From the NCBI RefSeq assembly GCF_016908295.1, contig NZ_JAFBDO010000001.1, forward strand, positions 806,001-870,000: 64,000 nucleotides of DNA, given 5' to 3'. The position numbers were made by a program, and so were the translations under genes. Shown here one piece after another: positions 1 to 8,439 of this stretch; the first letter of the stretch is position 1; each line of letters starts with the position of its first letter. The notes beneath the pieces were generated by a model that had not been told where the DNA came from, made no database searches, and worked only from the letters and a program-made list of their open reading frames with translations. The DNA is from Thalassobacillus pellis. GTDB lineage: Bacteria; Bacillota; Bacilli; Bacillales; Halobacillaceae.

Positions 1-204
1 GGCGTCGGTATATACCATTTCGTAGCCTCTTTTTTCAGCTTCATTTCTGATACTTTCTGTTTCTGCAATCCGCCATGGGTTGTTATTTTCCATTTGAGAA
101 AATCCAACAACAATTTTATCGCTCTCTGCTACACTGGATGACCCACAGCCTGCCAGTAATCCGACTATTCCACAAAACATGATAATACTTAGAAACCTAT
201 GCAC
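1..204 (-). CDS. Sugar ABC transporter substrate-binding lipoprotein (5' part only, runs off the window)
   Basis: Only the N-terminal part is present; the gene continues beyond base 1. The translation has a short positively charged start, a hydrophobic segment and a lipobox ending LLAGC, so the product should be a lipid-anchored binding protein on the outer face of the membrane. The mature part starts KIVVGFSQMENNNPWRIAET and continues with EAEKRGYEMVYTDA, the pattern of CUT2-type (RbsB/YtfQ-like) sugar-binding proteins. An AGGAGG at 211-216 directly abuts an ATG at 210, which is too close to use. The in-frame GTG at 204 has 6 nt of spacing, so I take 204 as the start. It is divergent from the ArsR-type regulator at 494, which may control it. 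The sugar cannot be told from this fragment. Confidence 0.8.
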   Translation of the reverse strand, partial: MHRFLSIIMFCGIVGLLAGCGSSSVAESDKIVVGFSQMENNNPWRIAETESIRNEAEKRGYEMVYTDA

Positions 205-493
205 TTTCATCCTCCTGTTCGTCTGCAAATTGATTATGTAAAAGGTTAATAGATAGACTTATATTTTTTCTTACATAAGAGAATACGCTTTCATTTCTGA
301 ATTGTCAAAATAATTTTAACTATTTTATGTATACATACATATTTTTTGTAACAAAGGATGTGCAGATAATTGGTTTATTAAAGGTTAGAAAAACTTTTAA
401 AAAAATTAAAAATTCGTTAGGATATAGATAGTTTAGTTTGAATGAGTTAATGTTACATATTTTCTGTATCAAATCACATGTACAGGGGGTCTC

Positions 494-1435
494 ATGTTGT
501 TAGAATTATCAATTAAGCATCCTGATGAGCTTCAGAAGGTATCCCGCGCTTTATCCTCTGAAGCAAGGTTAAAGATTATCAGCCTTTTAAATACTAAAAA
601 AGCTAACATTCATGAGTTAGCAGAAGATTTAAGCATTCCTGTTTCTACAGCTGCTTCTCATATCAAAGTTCTTGAAGAAGCCGGTCTAGTACTGACTCAA
701 CTGCGTCCTGCCCAAAGGGGGTCTATGAGAGTGTGCTCACGAAATTTTGACGATATCCATATCCAGCTCAATGACCCTAAAGACCATTTAACTGAATATG
801 AAAGTTTTGAAGTGGAAATTCCCATAGGTCAATACGTGGACTACGAGGTTGCTCCTACTTGCGGGATGGCGAGCCAATCAGGAAAACTGATTCCAGAAGA
901 CCAGCCCGGGCAATTTTTTAATCCCAGGCGTATGGAGGCTCAGTTGATTTGGACTAGGAAGGGATATTTCGAGTATAAGCTTCCTTTAGTAATCCCAGAT
1001 GGTAAGACTGTTGATTCAATTGATCTTTCATTGGAGATATGCTCTGAGGCCCCACACTTTGATCCAAATTGGCCATCCGATATTACTGTCTGGTTAAATG
1101 GCATCGATATAGGAACATGGACAAGTCCGGGAGACTTTGGTGATCGACCAGGAAAATTAAACCCAAAATCCTGGGCTGAAACAGACTATACGCAGTATGG
1201 GACATTAAAGACGTGGATAGTAGATAGGGAGAAAACGACAATCGATGTATTTTACCTTTCAGATATAACCGTTGCAGACTTAGAGTTAGAGAACAATAAT
1301 TTTCTAACATTTAAAATAGGGGTAAAAGAGGAGGCTCTTCACAAGGGCGGAATCAATTTATTTGGCCGTGAATTTGGTGACCACCCACAAGATATCAAAC
1401 TCAAAATCAACTACATGGATTCCAGAAGCAGTTAA
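494..1435 (+). CDS. ArsR-family transcriptional regulator with a long C-terminal beta-rich domain
   Basis: Residues about 10-85 form a winged helix of the ArsR/SmtB type (LSSEARLKIISLL, then TAASHIKVLEEAGLV). Normal ArsR proteins end near 100-120 residues, but this one has 313. The remaining ~220 residues are rich in Trp, Asp and Gly and look like a beta-sandwich or ligand-binding module, with no metal-binding cysteine cluster of the ArsR type. It is divergent from a CUT2-type sugar-binding lipoprotein, so a sugar-responsive repressor of that transporter is a reasonable inference. The ATG at 494 follows AGGGGGT with only 3 nt of spacing; the next codon, TTG, would be spaced better. The DNA-binding domain is seen directly. 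The ligand is unknown. Confidence 0.75.
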   Translation: MLLELSIKHPDELQKVSRALSSEARLKIISLLNTKKANIHELAEDLSIPVSTAASHIKVLEEAGLVLTQLRPAQRGSMRVCSRNFDDIHIQLNDPKDHLTEYESFEVEIPIGQYVDYEVAPTCGMASQSGKLIPEDQPGQFFNPRRMEAQLIWTRKGYFEYKLPLVIPDGKTVDSIDLSLEICSEAPHFDPNWPSDITVWLNGIDIGTWTSPGDFGDRPGKLNPKSWAETDYTQYGTLKTWIVDREKTTIDVFYLSDITVADLELENNNFLTFKIGVKEEALHKGGINLFGREFGDHPQDIKLKINYMDSRSS

Positions 1436-1470
1436 AACAGTGCTGGGAAAAAAATGAATTAGGCTAAAAT

Positions 1471-1710
1471 GGGGATGGACCAAAAGGCCTCTTTGAAATG
1501 AAAAACCACGAAGAAGTTGACTTTTCTTTACGGTTTTTTAGTACATAAAAATGAAGATATTTGCATTGTTGATTGCCAATTTGGACAGGGAAACGATGAG
1601 ACTCCTGCAGGAGAGGCAAGGCTGACGAGGCCCCGCAGGGCAAAGCCCGAGGAGACTTGTCGTCTTCCCTGCGGAAAGGGAATCGTTTCCCAGCCATACT
1701 TTTTCGGTAT
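1471..1710 (+). repeat. Family C repeat, copy C1
   Basis: Bases 1471-1651 match an inverted copy at 53617-53800 over most of their length: a GGACCAAAAGGCCTC-type left end, then a hairpin, then a stretch containing GCATTGTTGATTGCCAA, then GGCAAGGCTGA. C1 continues to about 1697, where GGGAAACGAT (1588-1597) finds its complement ATCGTTTCCC (1682-1691), closing a long palindrome. It starts about 40 bp behind the ArsR stop codon, oriented with that gene. The GACTCCTGCNGG / TGCGGAAAGGGA interior resembles a repeat type I have seen in Bacillaceae intergenic regions; I know of no assigned function. Confidence 0.7.
1499..1539 (+). terminator. Terminator-like hairpin at the head of repeat C1
   Basis: AAAACCACGAAGAA pairs imperfectly with TTCTTTACGGTTTT across a short loop and is followed by T residues. 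It lies about 65 bp behind the ArsR-type gene and could end its transcript. Two mismatches in the stem lower confidence; the same hairpin in copy C2 is nearly perfect. Confidence 0.5.
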
Positions 1711-1712
1711 CA

Positions 1713-1776
1713 ACAATAAAAAAAGAGGCTGTACAATTCAATTTTATATCGTTGGTTTACTTATGTCCCAGCCTCG
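1713..1776 (-). terminator. Intrinsic terminator for the acetyltransferase/FAH operon
   Basis: On the minus strand GAGGCTG (1775-1769) pairs with CAGCCTC (1731-1725) and is followed by a run of seven T. The loop is long (about 37 nt) but AT-rich. It is placed 80-140 bp downstream of the FAH-family gene. Confidence 0.5.
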
Positions 1777-1853
1777 TTGATTTCGTCAAAATAAATTGCG
1801 ATGCCCTAATATTTGTTCCCAACAGAAAAAATATAACGCAGCTGTCATGTACA

Positions 1854-2474
1854 CTAACTGAAGGTACAGCTTCCTAAAATTTTATTTCCCCATAACATTT
1901 CTACTTGATCACCAGGAGTAATCGTTCCTACGCCTTCCGGGGTGCCAGTAAAGATGATGTCCCCTTCGCCAAGGCCAAGGTTGCTGGCGCAGTATTCGAT
2001 GATTGTTTGAAAATCAAAAATCATCAGCCTGATATTTCCCGATTGTACCTGTTCATTATTTTTCCATAAAGAGAAGTTATTCCTTTTGCATGCTTCGATT
2101 CCTTCGAACGGGATAAAGTCACTGATGACTGCGGCATTGGGGAAACCCTTTGCAAGCAGCCAAGGATGCCCTTTTTCTTTCAAGCTGTTTTGTACATCAC
2201 GTAAGGTGAGATCCAGCCCAATCGCCATTTGTTCAATAACTTCCTCCGCACGCATTCCATCCTGAAATGATTTGCCGATCCGGATGACCAGTTCGGTCTC
2301 ATAATGGACCTCTCCCCTGTCTTTGGGTATCGTAATAGAATTCCCATTCGCATGAATAAAAGCATGAGTTGGTTTAGAAAATATCATTGGCTGCTCAGGT
2401 ACCTCATTTTGAAGTTCTTTCGCATGGGCTGCATAATTTCTGCCTACACAAAAAATGTTCCTGATTTCTGTCAT
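1854..2474 (-). CDS. Fumarylacetoacetate hydrolase (FAH) family protein
   Basis: At 206 residues this is the short form of the FAH superfamily, lacking the N-terminal domain of the ~300-residue YisK type. It starts with the typical IFCVGRNYAAHAKEL. The metal-binding acidic residues are visible in HYETELVIRIGK (E-x-E) and in LDLTLRDVQ, and the C-terminal FTGTPEGVGTITPGD is characteristic of the family. Members cleave C-C bonds of acylpyruvates or decarboxylate beta-keto acids, using Mg2+ or Mn2+ in the cytoplasm. The exact substrate cannot be read from the sequence. It lies 9 nt behind the acetyltransferase gene and is almost certainly co-transcribed with it. Confidence 0.85.
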   Translation of the reverse strand: MTEIRNIFCVGRNYAAHAKELQNEVPEQPMIFSKPTHAFIHANGNSITIPKDRGEVHYETELVIRIGKSFQDGMRAEEVIEQMAIGLDLTLRDVQNSLKEKGHPWLLAKGFPNAAVISDFIPFEGIEACKRNNFSLWKNNEQVQSGNIRLMIFDFQTIIEYCASNLGLGEGDIIFTGTPEGVGTITPGDQVEMLWGNKILGSCTFS

Positions 2475-2483
2475 TCTATCACC

Positions 2484-2921
2484 CTATTTCAAATTTTTCT
2501 TAAATACATAGCTGGCTTTGTCATAATCCATCTTGGTTTCATAAAAGCTGTGGGCTTCCGTGCGCTGTAGCCCGGAGGATAAAGCAACGCTCTCAAAATT
2601 ATTTTTGATTGCCCAGAATTCCACGAAATTAAGTAGTTTTTTACCGTAACCTTGTGAACGCCAAACTTCGTCCGTAACCAAGTCACACACCCACACAAAC
2701 CTTCCATAATATAGCGTTATCATCGGCTTGAATCCTGTCACTGCCACTATGGTGTCTTTTTTATATAAAGCATAAAGCTTGTACATATCTCGTTCCTTTG
2801 CCTCGAATACAAGCTCCACGAAAGCTTCTTCATCTAAATGACCTCGCAGCTGCTTTAACACCGGAAAAGCCTGCCTGACCTCTTCTTCTCTTTTCAATTC
2901 CTTTATAGTATGATCCACCAA
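2484..2921 (-). CDS. GNAT-family N-acetyltransferase
   Basis: The 145-residue protein has the GNAT fold signature: beta-strand YKLYALYKKDTIVAVTGFKP, then WVCDLVTDEVWRSQGYGKKLL, where RSQGYGKKLL is the acetyl-CoA pyrophosphate loop, then the C-terminal SFYETKMDYDKASYVF. An AGGAGG 9 nt upstream points to the TTG at 2921 as start, with the GTG directly behind it as the alternative. It is the first gene of a two-gene operon with the FAH-family hydrolase. The acceptor substrate is unknown. Confidence 0.85.
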   Translation of the reverse strand: MVDHTIKELKREEEVRQAFPVLKQLRGHLDEEAFVELVFEAKERDMYKLYALYKKDTIVAVTGFKPMITLYYGRFVWVCDLVTDEVWRSQGYGKKLLNFVEFWAIKNNFESVALSSGLQRTEAHSFYETKMDYDKASYVFKKNLK

Positions 2922-2947
2922 AACACTTACCCTCCTGAGTTTTTTAG

Positions 2948-3041
2948 AAGAACATGGCTTGTCGCCAAGTCCTTATGGCGAATGCCTCAGTTTACTTATA
3001 CTGAAACCCTTTAACATAGTTAACCTTTCTTAAAGGTAAAA
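2948..3041 (+). repeat. Family B structured repeat, copy B1
   Basis: About 94 bp, matching B2 (45911-46006), B3 (33950-34040, inverted) and B4 (48131-48222). Common parts are a GC-rich head with GTCGCCAAGTCCTTATGGCG, the middle CTTATACT and an AT-rich tail AACATAGTTAACCTTTCTTA. In the head, TCGCCA can pair with TGGCGA, or the preceding TGGC with GCCA; the two pairings exclude each other. This copy lies between two divergent genes, so it cannot be serving as a terminator for either. Confidence 0.75.
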
Positions 3042-3194
3042 CTAGCATACCACAACCACTACAATCAAAATGTCTCCGAAAATTTTCTATGTCTGCTCTG
3101 TCCGGCAGCAAGTTGTTTACCTTAGAATGCCAGACTTGTTATTTTAAGATTTTTAAAGGTGCTTAGAGGGTATCAATTATTGCGAGCTTAATAG

Positions 3195-3223
3195 TTGTGT
3201 CGATGAAACGAAGAAAGTATAAT
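3195..3223 (+). promoter_or_regulatory. Probable sigma-A promoter of the DHA2 transporter gene
   Basis: TTGTGT (3195-3200) and TATAAT (3218-3223) are separated by 17 bp, 44 bp before the gene start. The -10 is a perfect consensus and the -35 matches 4 of 6. Confidence 0.6.
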
Positions 3224-3266
3224 TTCATAATTGGTCTAGCGTTTTTATGGGAAGGGAGGAATACTG

Positions 3267-4703
3267 GTGGCACAGGAAAACTATAACAAAGTATTGATGG
3301 CTGCATTACTGCTGGCAGGGTCATTCATCACCATACTAAACCAGACATTGATGATCACAGCGATTCCGCCGATCATGCACGAGATGAATGTATCAGCTAA
3401 CTCTGCTCAGTGGCTGACGACTGTTTTCATGCTGGTCAATGGGATCATGATCCCCATCAGTGCTTTTTTGATTGAACGGTTTACAACTAGACAGCTTTTC
3501 ATGACAGCAATGAGTGTGTTTGTTCTTGGTACGGTTGTCGGTGGTATTGCCCCGAATTTTCAAGTACTGTTACTTGGCAGGGTCATACAATCAGCAGGTG
3601 CCGGCGTAATGCTGCCATTGATGCAGACCGTATTCCTGTTAATTTTCCCAGTTAATCGACGAGGGGCTGCGATGGGGTATATTGGCCTTGTCATTTCATT
3701 TGCCCCGGCTATCGGTCCTGCCCTTTCCGGCTGGCTAACGGCTCATTATTCCTGGCGCGTGTTATTCTGGTTCATTCTGCCGTTAGCATTACTGATTATT
3801 GTTATTGCCCATTTTATTTTGAGAAATGTAACGGAGCTTTCCTACCCGAAGGTGAACATTCCTTCGATTATATTATCGTCCATCGGGTTCGGAAGCCTTC
3901 TTTATGGCTTTACGAGTGCCGGTAATAATGGCTGGGGGAGTTCAATAACAATTACAGCTCTATCGGTCGGTGCCGTTACGCTCGTATTTTTCATCGGCAA
4001 ACAGCTTCGGATGGATCATCCTATGCTCGAATTCCGGGTATTCAAAGGAAGGACGTTTACGATTGCCACTATCATCGGAATGATTGCTTTCCTTGGACTG
4101 ATCGGTTCCGAAACACTTATTCCTCTCTATATGCAAAATATGCGGGAATACACACCGTTTGAATCTGGCCTGGTGCTATTGCCAGGAGCATTGATAAGCG
4201 GACTGATGTCACCTATTACCGGCCGTATTTTCGATAAAATCGGCGCACGACTGCTTGCCGTTGTCGGCCTTACTATAGTAACAGGAGCGACGCTGTCATT
4301 ATCCTTTTTAGATACGTCGACTTCACTCATCTATTTGACAATCGCTTATTCTGTACGAATGTTTGGACTGTCTATGGTTATGATGCCGGTTACTACCGCA
4401 GGACTGAATGAATTGTCGCAAAAACTGATTCCGCATGGTGCCGCAATGAATAACACGATGCGTCAAATTGCAGCTTCCATTGGTACTGCTATCTTAGTAA
4501 CAGTAATGACAACCACAGCTCAAACTGCCAGGCAGCAGCCATCGATTGAGCACCCAGATATCCATGGGGTAAATGTGGCATTCTTAGTCATAACGGTGCT
4601 ATCCTTCATCGGCATTATTCTATCAGCTTTCATCAAACGCACTTATCCACCTGAAGAGGAAGACACAGATAACGAAAAAAGAGAAGTACAGACCGAGGCA
4701 TAG
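3267..4703 (+). CDS. MFS drug:H+ antiporter, DHA2 (EmrB/QacA) family
   Basis: 478 residues with about 14 hydrophobic segments, as usual for DHA2 exporters (LmrB and EmrB are near 480). Visible family marks are [12 protein letters not shown] in the first helix, [17 protein letters not shown], the loop [27 protein letters not shown] in helix 4 and the antiporter motif C region GPALSGWL. The start is GTG at 3267 behind AGGGAGGA. It should export an amphipathic compound in exchange for protons. Its substrate is unknown, but it precedes kynU directly, so export of a tryptophan-pathway product such as anthranilate is possible, though only context supports this. Confidence 0.9.
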   Translation: MAQENYNKVLMAALLLAGSFITILNQTLMITAIPPIMHEMNVSANSAQWLTTVFMLVNGIMIPISAFLIERFTTRQLFMTAMSVFVLGTVVGGIAPNFQVLLLGRVIQSAGAGVMLPLMQTVFLLIFPVNRRGAAMGYIGLVISFAPAIGPALSGWLTAHYSWRVLFWFILPLALLIIVIAHFILRNVTELSYPKVNIPSIILSSIGFGSLLYGFTSAGNNGWGSSITITALSVGAVTLVFFIGKQLRMDHPMLEFRVFKGRTFTIATIIGMIAFLGLIGSETLIPLYMQNMREYTPFESGLVLLPGALISGLMSPITGRIFDKIGARLLAVVGLTIVTGATLSLSFLDTSTSLIYLTIAYSVRMFGLSMVMMPVTTAGLNELSQKLIPHGAAMNNTMRQIAASIGTAILVTVMTTTAQTARQQPSIEHPDIHGVNVAFLVITVLSFIGIILSAFIKRTYPPEEEDTDNEKREVQTEA

Positions 4704-4726
4704 ACATTTTTATGCCTCTTTTTTTT
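4695..4726 (+). terminator. Intrinsic terminator behind the DHA2 transporter
   Basis: GAGGCAT (4695-4701) pairs with ATGCCTC (4712-4718), followed by eight T. The stop codon lies inside the left arm. It separates the transporter from kynU. Confidence 0.85.
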
Positions 4727-4761
4727 GCTGTTTTGTTATAATACAGGCAGGAGGGGTTCCC

Positions 4762-6030
4762 ATGATACGAAAAGAAGATGCAAGAAACTTGGATAAAAAG
4801 GATCCACTTGCCCATTTCAAAGAGGAATTTTACATAAATGAGCCCAGGCTGTACATGGACGGCAACTCGCTGGGGCTCTTGTCGAAGCGTGCGGAAAAAT
4901 CCCTGCTCACTTCGCTTGAAGACTGGAAGGAACATGGAATTGAAGGATGGACAGAGGGGAAAGAACCCTGGTATTACCTGTCCGAAAAGCTTGGTTCTAT
5001 GACTGCACCGCTAATCGGGGCGAAGGATGAAGAAGTGATCAACACCGGCTCCATAACAACTAACCTTCACCAGCTGCTGGCCACCTTTTATAAACCGACA
5101 GGGAATAGAAATAAAATTCTCGCCGATGAACTCAATTTCCCATCCGATATATATGCAATCCAGAGCCAGTTAAAGCTACACGGTCTTGATCCTAATGAAT
5201 ACTTAGTCAAGGTGCCGAGTAACGATGGAAGAATGCTCGATGAAGATACGATCATCGACATGCTGAATGATGACATAGCACTGGTGCTGCTGCCTTCAGT
5301 CTTATACCGCAGCGGTCAGCTGTTGGATATCGAAAAGATAACAACGGCGGCCCATGAAAAAGGTATTATTGTCGGTTTCGATCTCGCTCATTCGATTGGT
5401 GCCATTCCTCATGAACTTCACGCATGGGGAGTTGATTTTGCAGTATGGTGCACGTATAAATACTTGAACAGCGGCCCAGGTGGTGTCGGCGGATTGTATG
5501 TCCATGAAAAACACTTAGGGCAAGCTCCGGGGCTGGCAGGATGGTTCAGCTCAAGCAAAGCCAAACAATTTGATATGGACCATACACTTATTCCAGCCGA
5601 AACAGCCGGTGCCTATCAAATAGGTACACCGCATATATTGAGCTCTGCTCCTTTGGCCGGATCTCTTGAAATTTTTGCTGAAGCAGGAATCGCGAGCATT
5701 CGTGAAAAATCCCTGAAGCAAACTACCTTCCTTATGGAGCTGATTGAACAGGAGCTCGGCAGTTATGGTTTTACAATAGCTAATCCTAGAGAGGCAAAAC
5801 GCAGGGGTGGCCATATCAGTCTGGAGCATGAGGAAGCAGCAAGTATTTGCAAAGCATTAAAAGCAAAAGACGTCATTCCTGATTTCCGCTCCCCTAATGT
5901 GATACGGCTTGCACCAATCGCGCTTTACGTATCGTTTGAAGATATTTATGAAATGACAATGCGATTGAAGGAAATAATGGAAGGTAAACTGTATAAGCAG
6001 TTTACAAATGAACGTGGAATCATTGCGTAA
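4762..6030 (+). CDS. kynU: Kynureninase
   Basis: 422 residues, the normal length of this PLP enzyme, which cleaves L-kynurenine to anthranilate and alanine. It starts with the family's [19 protein letters not shown]-binding D207 is in [10 protein letters not shown], and the Schiff-base lysine K233 is in [13 protein letters not shown]. The C-terminal [19 protein letters not shown] is also typical. An AGGAGGGG site precedes the ATG. A TATAAT at 4737-4742 lies just behind the terminator of the preceding gene, so kynUB may have its own promoter, though its -35 is poor. kynB follows after 13 nt. The first enzyme of the pathway, kynA, is not here but at 38.5 kb. Confidence 0.95.
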   Translation: MIRKEDARNLDKKDPLAHFKEEFYINEPRLYMDGNSLGLLSKRAEKSLLTSLEDWKEHGIEGWTEGKEPWYYLSEKLGSMTAPLIGAKDEEVINTGSITTNLHQLLATFYKPTGNRNKILADELNFPSDIYAIQSQLKLHGLDPNEYLVKVPSNDGRMLDEDTIIDMLNDDIALVLLPSVLYRSGQLLDIEKITTAAHEKGIIVGFDLAHSIGAIPHELHAWGVDFAVWCTYKYLNSGPGGVGGLYVHEKHLGQAPGLAGWFSSSKAKQFDMDHTLIPAETAGAYQIGTPHILSSAPLAGSLEIFAEAGIASIREKSLKQTTFLMELIEQELGSYGFTIANPREAKRRGGHISLEHEEAASICKALKAKDVIPDFRSPNVIRLAPIALYVSFEDIYEMTMRLKEIMEGKLYKQFTNERGIIA

Positions 6031-6043
6031 GGAGGTTCATTCT

Positions 6044-6664
6044 ATGAAAATCATTGATATTTCCATGACGTTGGATCACCAGACACCACCTTGGCCTGGA
6101 GATGAACCTTTTCATTATGAGCGGACATGGACAATGGAAGAAACGGGATCAGTCAATGTCGGCAGCGTGAAAATGAGCAACCATCTTGGCACCCATGTAG
6201 ATGCTCCCTTTCACTACGATAATCAAGGTCAAAAGATTGCCGAATTACCTGTGGAACGATTTTGCGGTCAGGCATTGGTTGTCGATCTAGCCGGAAAGAA
6301 AACTGTCAGTGCCGATGATTTTCGGGATGTCGATTTTACTGGTGTCACGAAACTGATCGTCCGTTCAAACAGTTGGAGGGACAGGAGCACTTTCCCAACT
6401 GAATACACTGTCCTCGAAGAGAATCTTGGCCACTTTCTGGAAACACAAGGTATCGATCTTATTGGCGTAGACACACCTTCTGTCGATCCGGAAACAAGCA
6501 AAGAATTACCTGCTCATCACAGCTTATATGAACATGACATTCTTATTCTGGAGGGGCTTGTGCTCGATAATGTGGAACCTGGCCGATATGAATTAAATGC
6601 CTTTCCTTTAAAAATGGCAGAAGCAGACGGAAGCCCGGTTCGAGCTGTATTAAAAAAGGATTAA
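6044..6664 (+). CDS. kynB: Arylformamidase (kynurenine formamidase)
   Basis: Hydrolyses N-formylkynurenine to kynurenine and formate. The 206-residue protein has the cyclase-family metal site HLGTHVDAPFHY (H47, H51, D53, H57), and GVDTPSVDP further on, both typical of KynB. I chose the ATG at 6044 because AAGGAGG (6029-6035) lies 8 nt before it; upstream in-frame starts would overlap kynU and have no binding site. Together with kynU it forms a two-gene operon that converts N-formylkynurenine to anthranilate. Confidence 0.93.
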   Translation: MKIIDISMTLDHQTPPWPGDEPFHYERTWTMEETGSVNVGSVKMSNHLGTHVDAPFHYDNQGQKIAELPVERFCGQALVVDLAGKKTVSADDFRDVDFTGVTKLIVRSNSWRDRSTFPTEYTVLEENLGHFLETQGIDLIGVDTPSVDPETSKELPAHHSLYEHDILILEGLVLDNVEPGRYELNAFPLKMAEADGSPVRAVLKKD

Positions 6665-6672
6665 CCTATAGC

Positions 6673-6792
6673 GAAAGCGCCTCATTCACCCCCGACCAGC
6701 TTAAGACAAGCCTCGTCGTGACGTTTTTGTGTCACAGAGAGGATTGACTTAAGACCTCGAGGGGGTAGGCGCTACAGCTGGATGCGACAAAT
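6673..6792 (+). repeat. Family A structured repeat, copy A1 (tandem array)
   Basis: First of three head-to-tail copies with an exact period of 122 bp (the AAGCGCC motif falls at 6675, 6797 and 6919). Each unit can fold into a long hairpin from outside in: GCGCCT with AGGCGC, ACCCCC with GGGGGT, CTTAAG with CTTAAG, CCTC with GAGG, and GTGAC with GTCAC around a T-rich loop. It starts 9 bp behind kynB. Confidence 0.85.
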
Positions 6793-6794
6793 GC

Positions 6795-6913
6795 GGAAGC
6801 GCCTGCTCACCCCCGACCAGCTTAAGACAAGCCTCGTCGTGACGTTTTTGTGTCACAGAGAGGATTGACTTAAGACCTCGAGGGGGGTAGGCGCTACAGC
6901 TGGATGCGACAAA
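6795..6913 (+). repeat. Family A structured repeat, copy A2 (tandem array)
   Basis: Nearly identical to A1, with one extra G in the GGGGGG run and a few substitutions in the outer left arm. All pairing segments are kept. Confidence 0.85.
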
Positions 6914-6914
6914 T

Positions 6915-7024
6915 GCGGAAGCGCCTGCTCACCCCCGACCAGCTTAAGACAAGCCTCGTCGTGACGGTTTTTGTCACAGAGAGGATCGGCTTAAGACCTC
7001 GAGGGGGTAGGCGCTACAGCTGAA
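6915..7024 (+). repeat. Family A structured repeat, copy A3 (tandem array)
   Basis: Third tandem unit. The inner arm differs (GAGGATCGGCTTAAG instead of GAGGATTGACTTAAG) and the loop is GACGGTTTTTGTC. It ends just before the terminator at 7038. Confidence 0.85.
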
Positions 7025-7037
7025 TGAAAAACGCAAT

Positions 7038-7081
7038 AAAAACACCGCGGAGAAAATGAAGTTTCCTCCGCGGTGTTTTTT
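7038..7081. terminator. Bidirectional terminator
   Basis: AACACCGCGGAG (7041-7052) is perfectly complementary to CTCCGCGGTGTT (7066-7077), with T-runs on both strands. It can end kynB transcripts from the left and those of the zinc-ribbon gene from the right. Confidence 0.85.
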
Positions 7082-7130
7082 ACTCTAGACACTTTTAAAA
7101 TTCACTGATCTATGGTTTGAACTCAAGTGG

Positions 7131-7310
7131 TCATTCACCTTGTGGCTGATCAAGGTCTTCCACTTCATCCTTATGCCTCTTTTGGCAATCCTTACATAGT
7201 TGAACTTTCTCTTCTTTTTTGCTTGTCAGTACTTTACCACAATTACTGCATTTGCCGAAATCATTAGGGTTCGGCTGAAATCCCATCAGATGGTTATCCG
7301 GCCCACTCAT
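7131..7310 (-). CDS. Small zinc-ribbon protein (59 aa)
   Basis: A short gene that is easily missed. The translation begins MSGPDNHLMGFQPNPNDFGK and contains two CxxC knuckles, CSNCGK (from C21) and CKDCQ (from C39), spaced as in a small zinc ribbon. The C-terminus is charged and acidic. GGAGG lies 10 nt before the ATG at 7310, and a bidirectional terminator follows. I do not recognise a named family. A zinc-binding adaptor or nucleic-acid-binding role is only a guess from the fold type. Confidence 0.75.
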   Translation of the reverse strand: MSGPDNHLMGFQPNPNDFGKCSNCGKVLTSKKEEKVQLCKDCQKRHKDEVEDLDQPQGE

Positions 7311-7484
7311 ATATACTTCGCCTCCATTTCTAGTAGTTAAACACTATTTATCCAATACCCTTGATATTGATTACCCAAACTGAAGCGTAACTTTCCAAGT
7401 TTTGTAACAAAACTGTAATATAAGGCTTTAAGATGTGCTTTAAATATATTAAAATGGAAGAAGTATATTGCAGGAGGAACATGC

Positions 7485-8378
7485 ATGACATTCATTAAAA
7501 ACAAGAAAGTCCTCGCACTTTTCATTGCCTTTTTCATGTGCGGAATTCCGTTATTTTTTATAAATTCTGCTCCTATCAGCTCAAAAGAAGGAAAAGAGCT
7601 CACCCCAACCGTTTTTGTTCACGGTTTCAAAGGGGGACCTGGTTCATTCAATTATATGCTTTCCCGCTTCGAAGCCAATGATTGGGGAATGAAACGAATG
7701 GTTTTCCGCGTATCGGCGAATGGGGAAATCGCAGTCCGTGGGGGTATTCCTAATAAAAAGAACCCATTCATTCAAGTAATCTTCGAAAACAACAGGGCCA
7801 GTATTGAAACTCAAACCAACTGGCTTATTAATATCATGGAACTGCTCAAGACAAACTATGGCATTAAACAAACGAACCTTGTCGGCCATTCGATGGGCGG
7901 TTTGACATCAACTAACATGCTGCTTCACCAACAGGGTAACAATTTACCTAAAATTGAAAAACTTGTAGTCATTGCGAGCCCCTTCCTGGGGATTGATAAC
8001 AAAAAATATTTTGCTTTCAACACTGGAAATGCGACGGTAGATCTTAGACCGGAATCGCAGGCTTTGACAAATATGTTTGACAATAAAGAATATTTCCCTG
8101 GACATGTCGATGTTCTGGCAATCGCAGGGGTCATCAATGAAAACATAACTGACGAACATGCCATGCAAGCTGAGTCTGACAGATATGAACAAAACAAAAC
8201 CGATGGGTTAGTTGCATTAACGAGCGCACTAGGAATCAAAGAAATCGTTCCAGCAAAAAATTATCAACAGAAAATCTTTTCCGACACTACTGCAACCCAT
8301 TCAGGCTTACACGAACATTTTGGCGTAGATGCCGCGATTGCGGAGTTTTTATGGGATATACCAACACCAACTTATTGA
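7485..8378 (+). CDS. Secreted alpha/beta hydrolase, DUF915 family
   Basis: 297 residues with an N-terminal hydrophobic signal or anchor (FIAFFMCGIPLFFINSA). The oxyanion region is TVFVHGFKGGPGSF, the nucleophile elbow GHSMGGLTS carries the catalytic Ser, an acidic residue is likely in DGLVALTSALG, and the His in THSGLHEHFGVD. This order matches the DUF915 cell-surface hydrolases of Firmicutes. The substrate is not known; a lipase or esterase activity outside the membrane is inferred. AGGAGG lies ahead of the ATG. It is a single gene ended by a strong hairpin. Confidence 0.88.
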   Translation: MTFIKNKKVLALFIAFFMCGIPLFFINSAPISSKEGKELTPTVFVHGFKGGPGSFNYMLSRFEANDWGMKRMVFRVSANGEIAVRGGIPNKKNPFIQVIFENNRASIETQTNWLINIMELLKTNYGIKQTNLVGHSMGGLTSTNMLLHQQGNNLPKIEKLVVIASPFLGIDNKKYFAFNTGNATVDLRPESQALTNMFDNKEYFPGHVDVLAIAGVINENITDEHAMQAESDRYEQNKTDGLVALTSALGIKEIVPAKNYQQKIFSDTTATHSGLHEHFGVDAAIAEFLWDIPTPTY

Positions 8379-8395
8379 AATGGAAACCAGAACAA

Positions 8396-8436
8396 AGGAA
8401 AGCCGGATGCTGAACAGCATCCGGCCTTTCTATTTT
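8396..8436. terminator. Terminator between convergent genes
   Basis: GAAAGCCGGATGC pairs with GCATCCGGCCTTTC around a short loop, followed by T-rich sequence on the plus strand. It lies between the DUF915 hydrolase and the convergent aminopeptidase gene. Confidence 0.8.
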
Positions 8437-8439
8437 GTA

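Noticed and set aside
1517-1780. Several overlapping open frames on both strands of 1464-1780
   Set aside because: All lie inside repeat C1 and the terminator behind it; none has a ribosome site, and the compositions follow the palindrome.
6665-7060. Three regularly spaced repeats, possible CRISPR array
   Set aside because: The repeated unit fills the whole 122 bp period; there are no variable spacers of 30-40 bp and no cas genes nearby.
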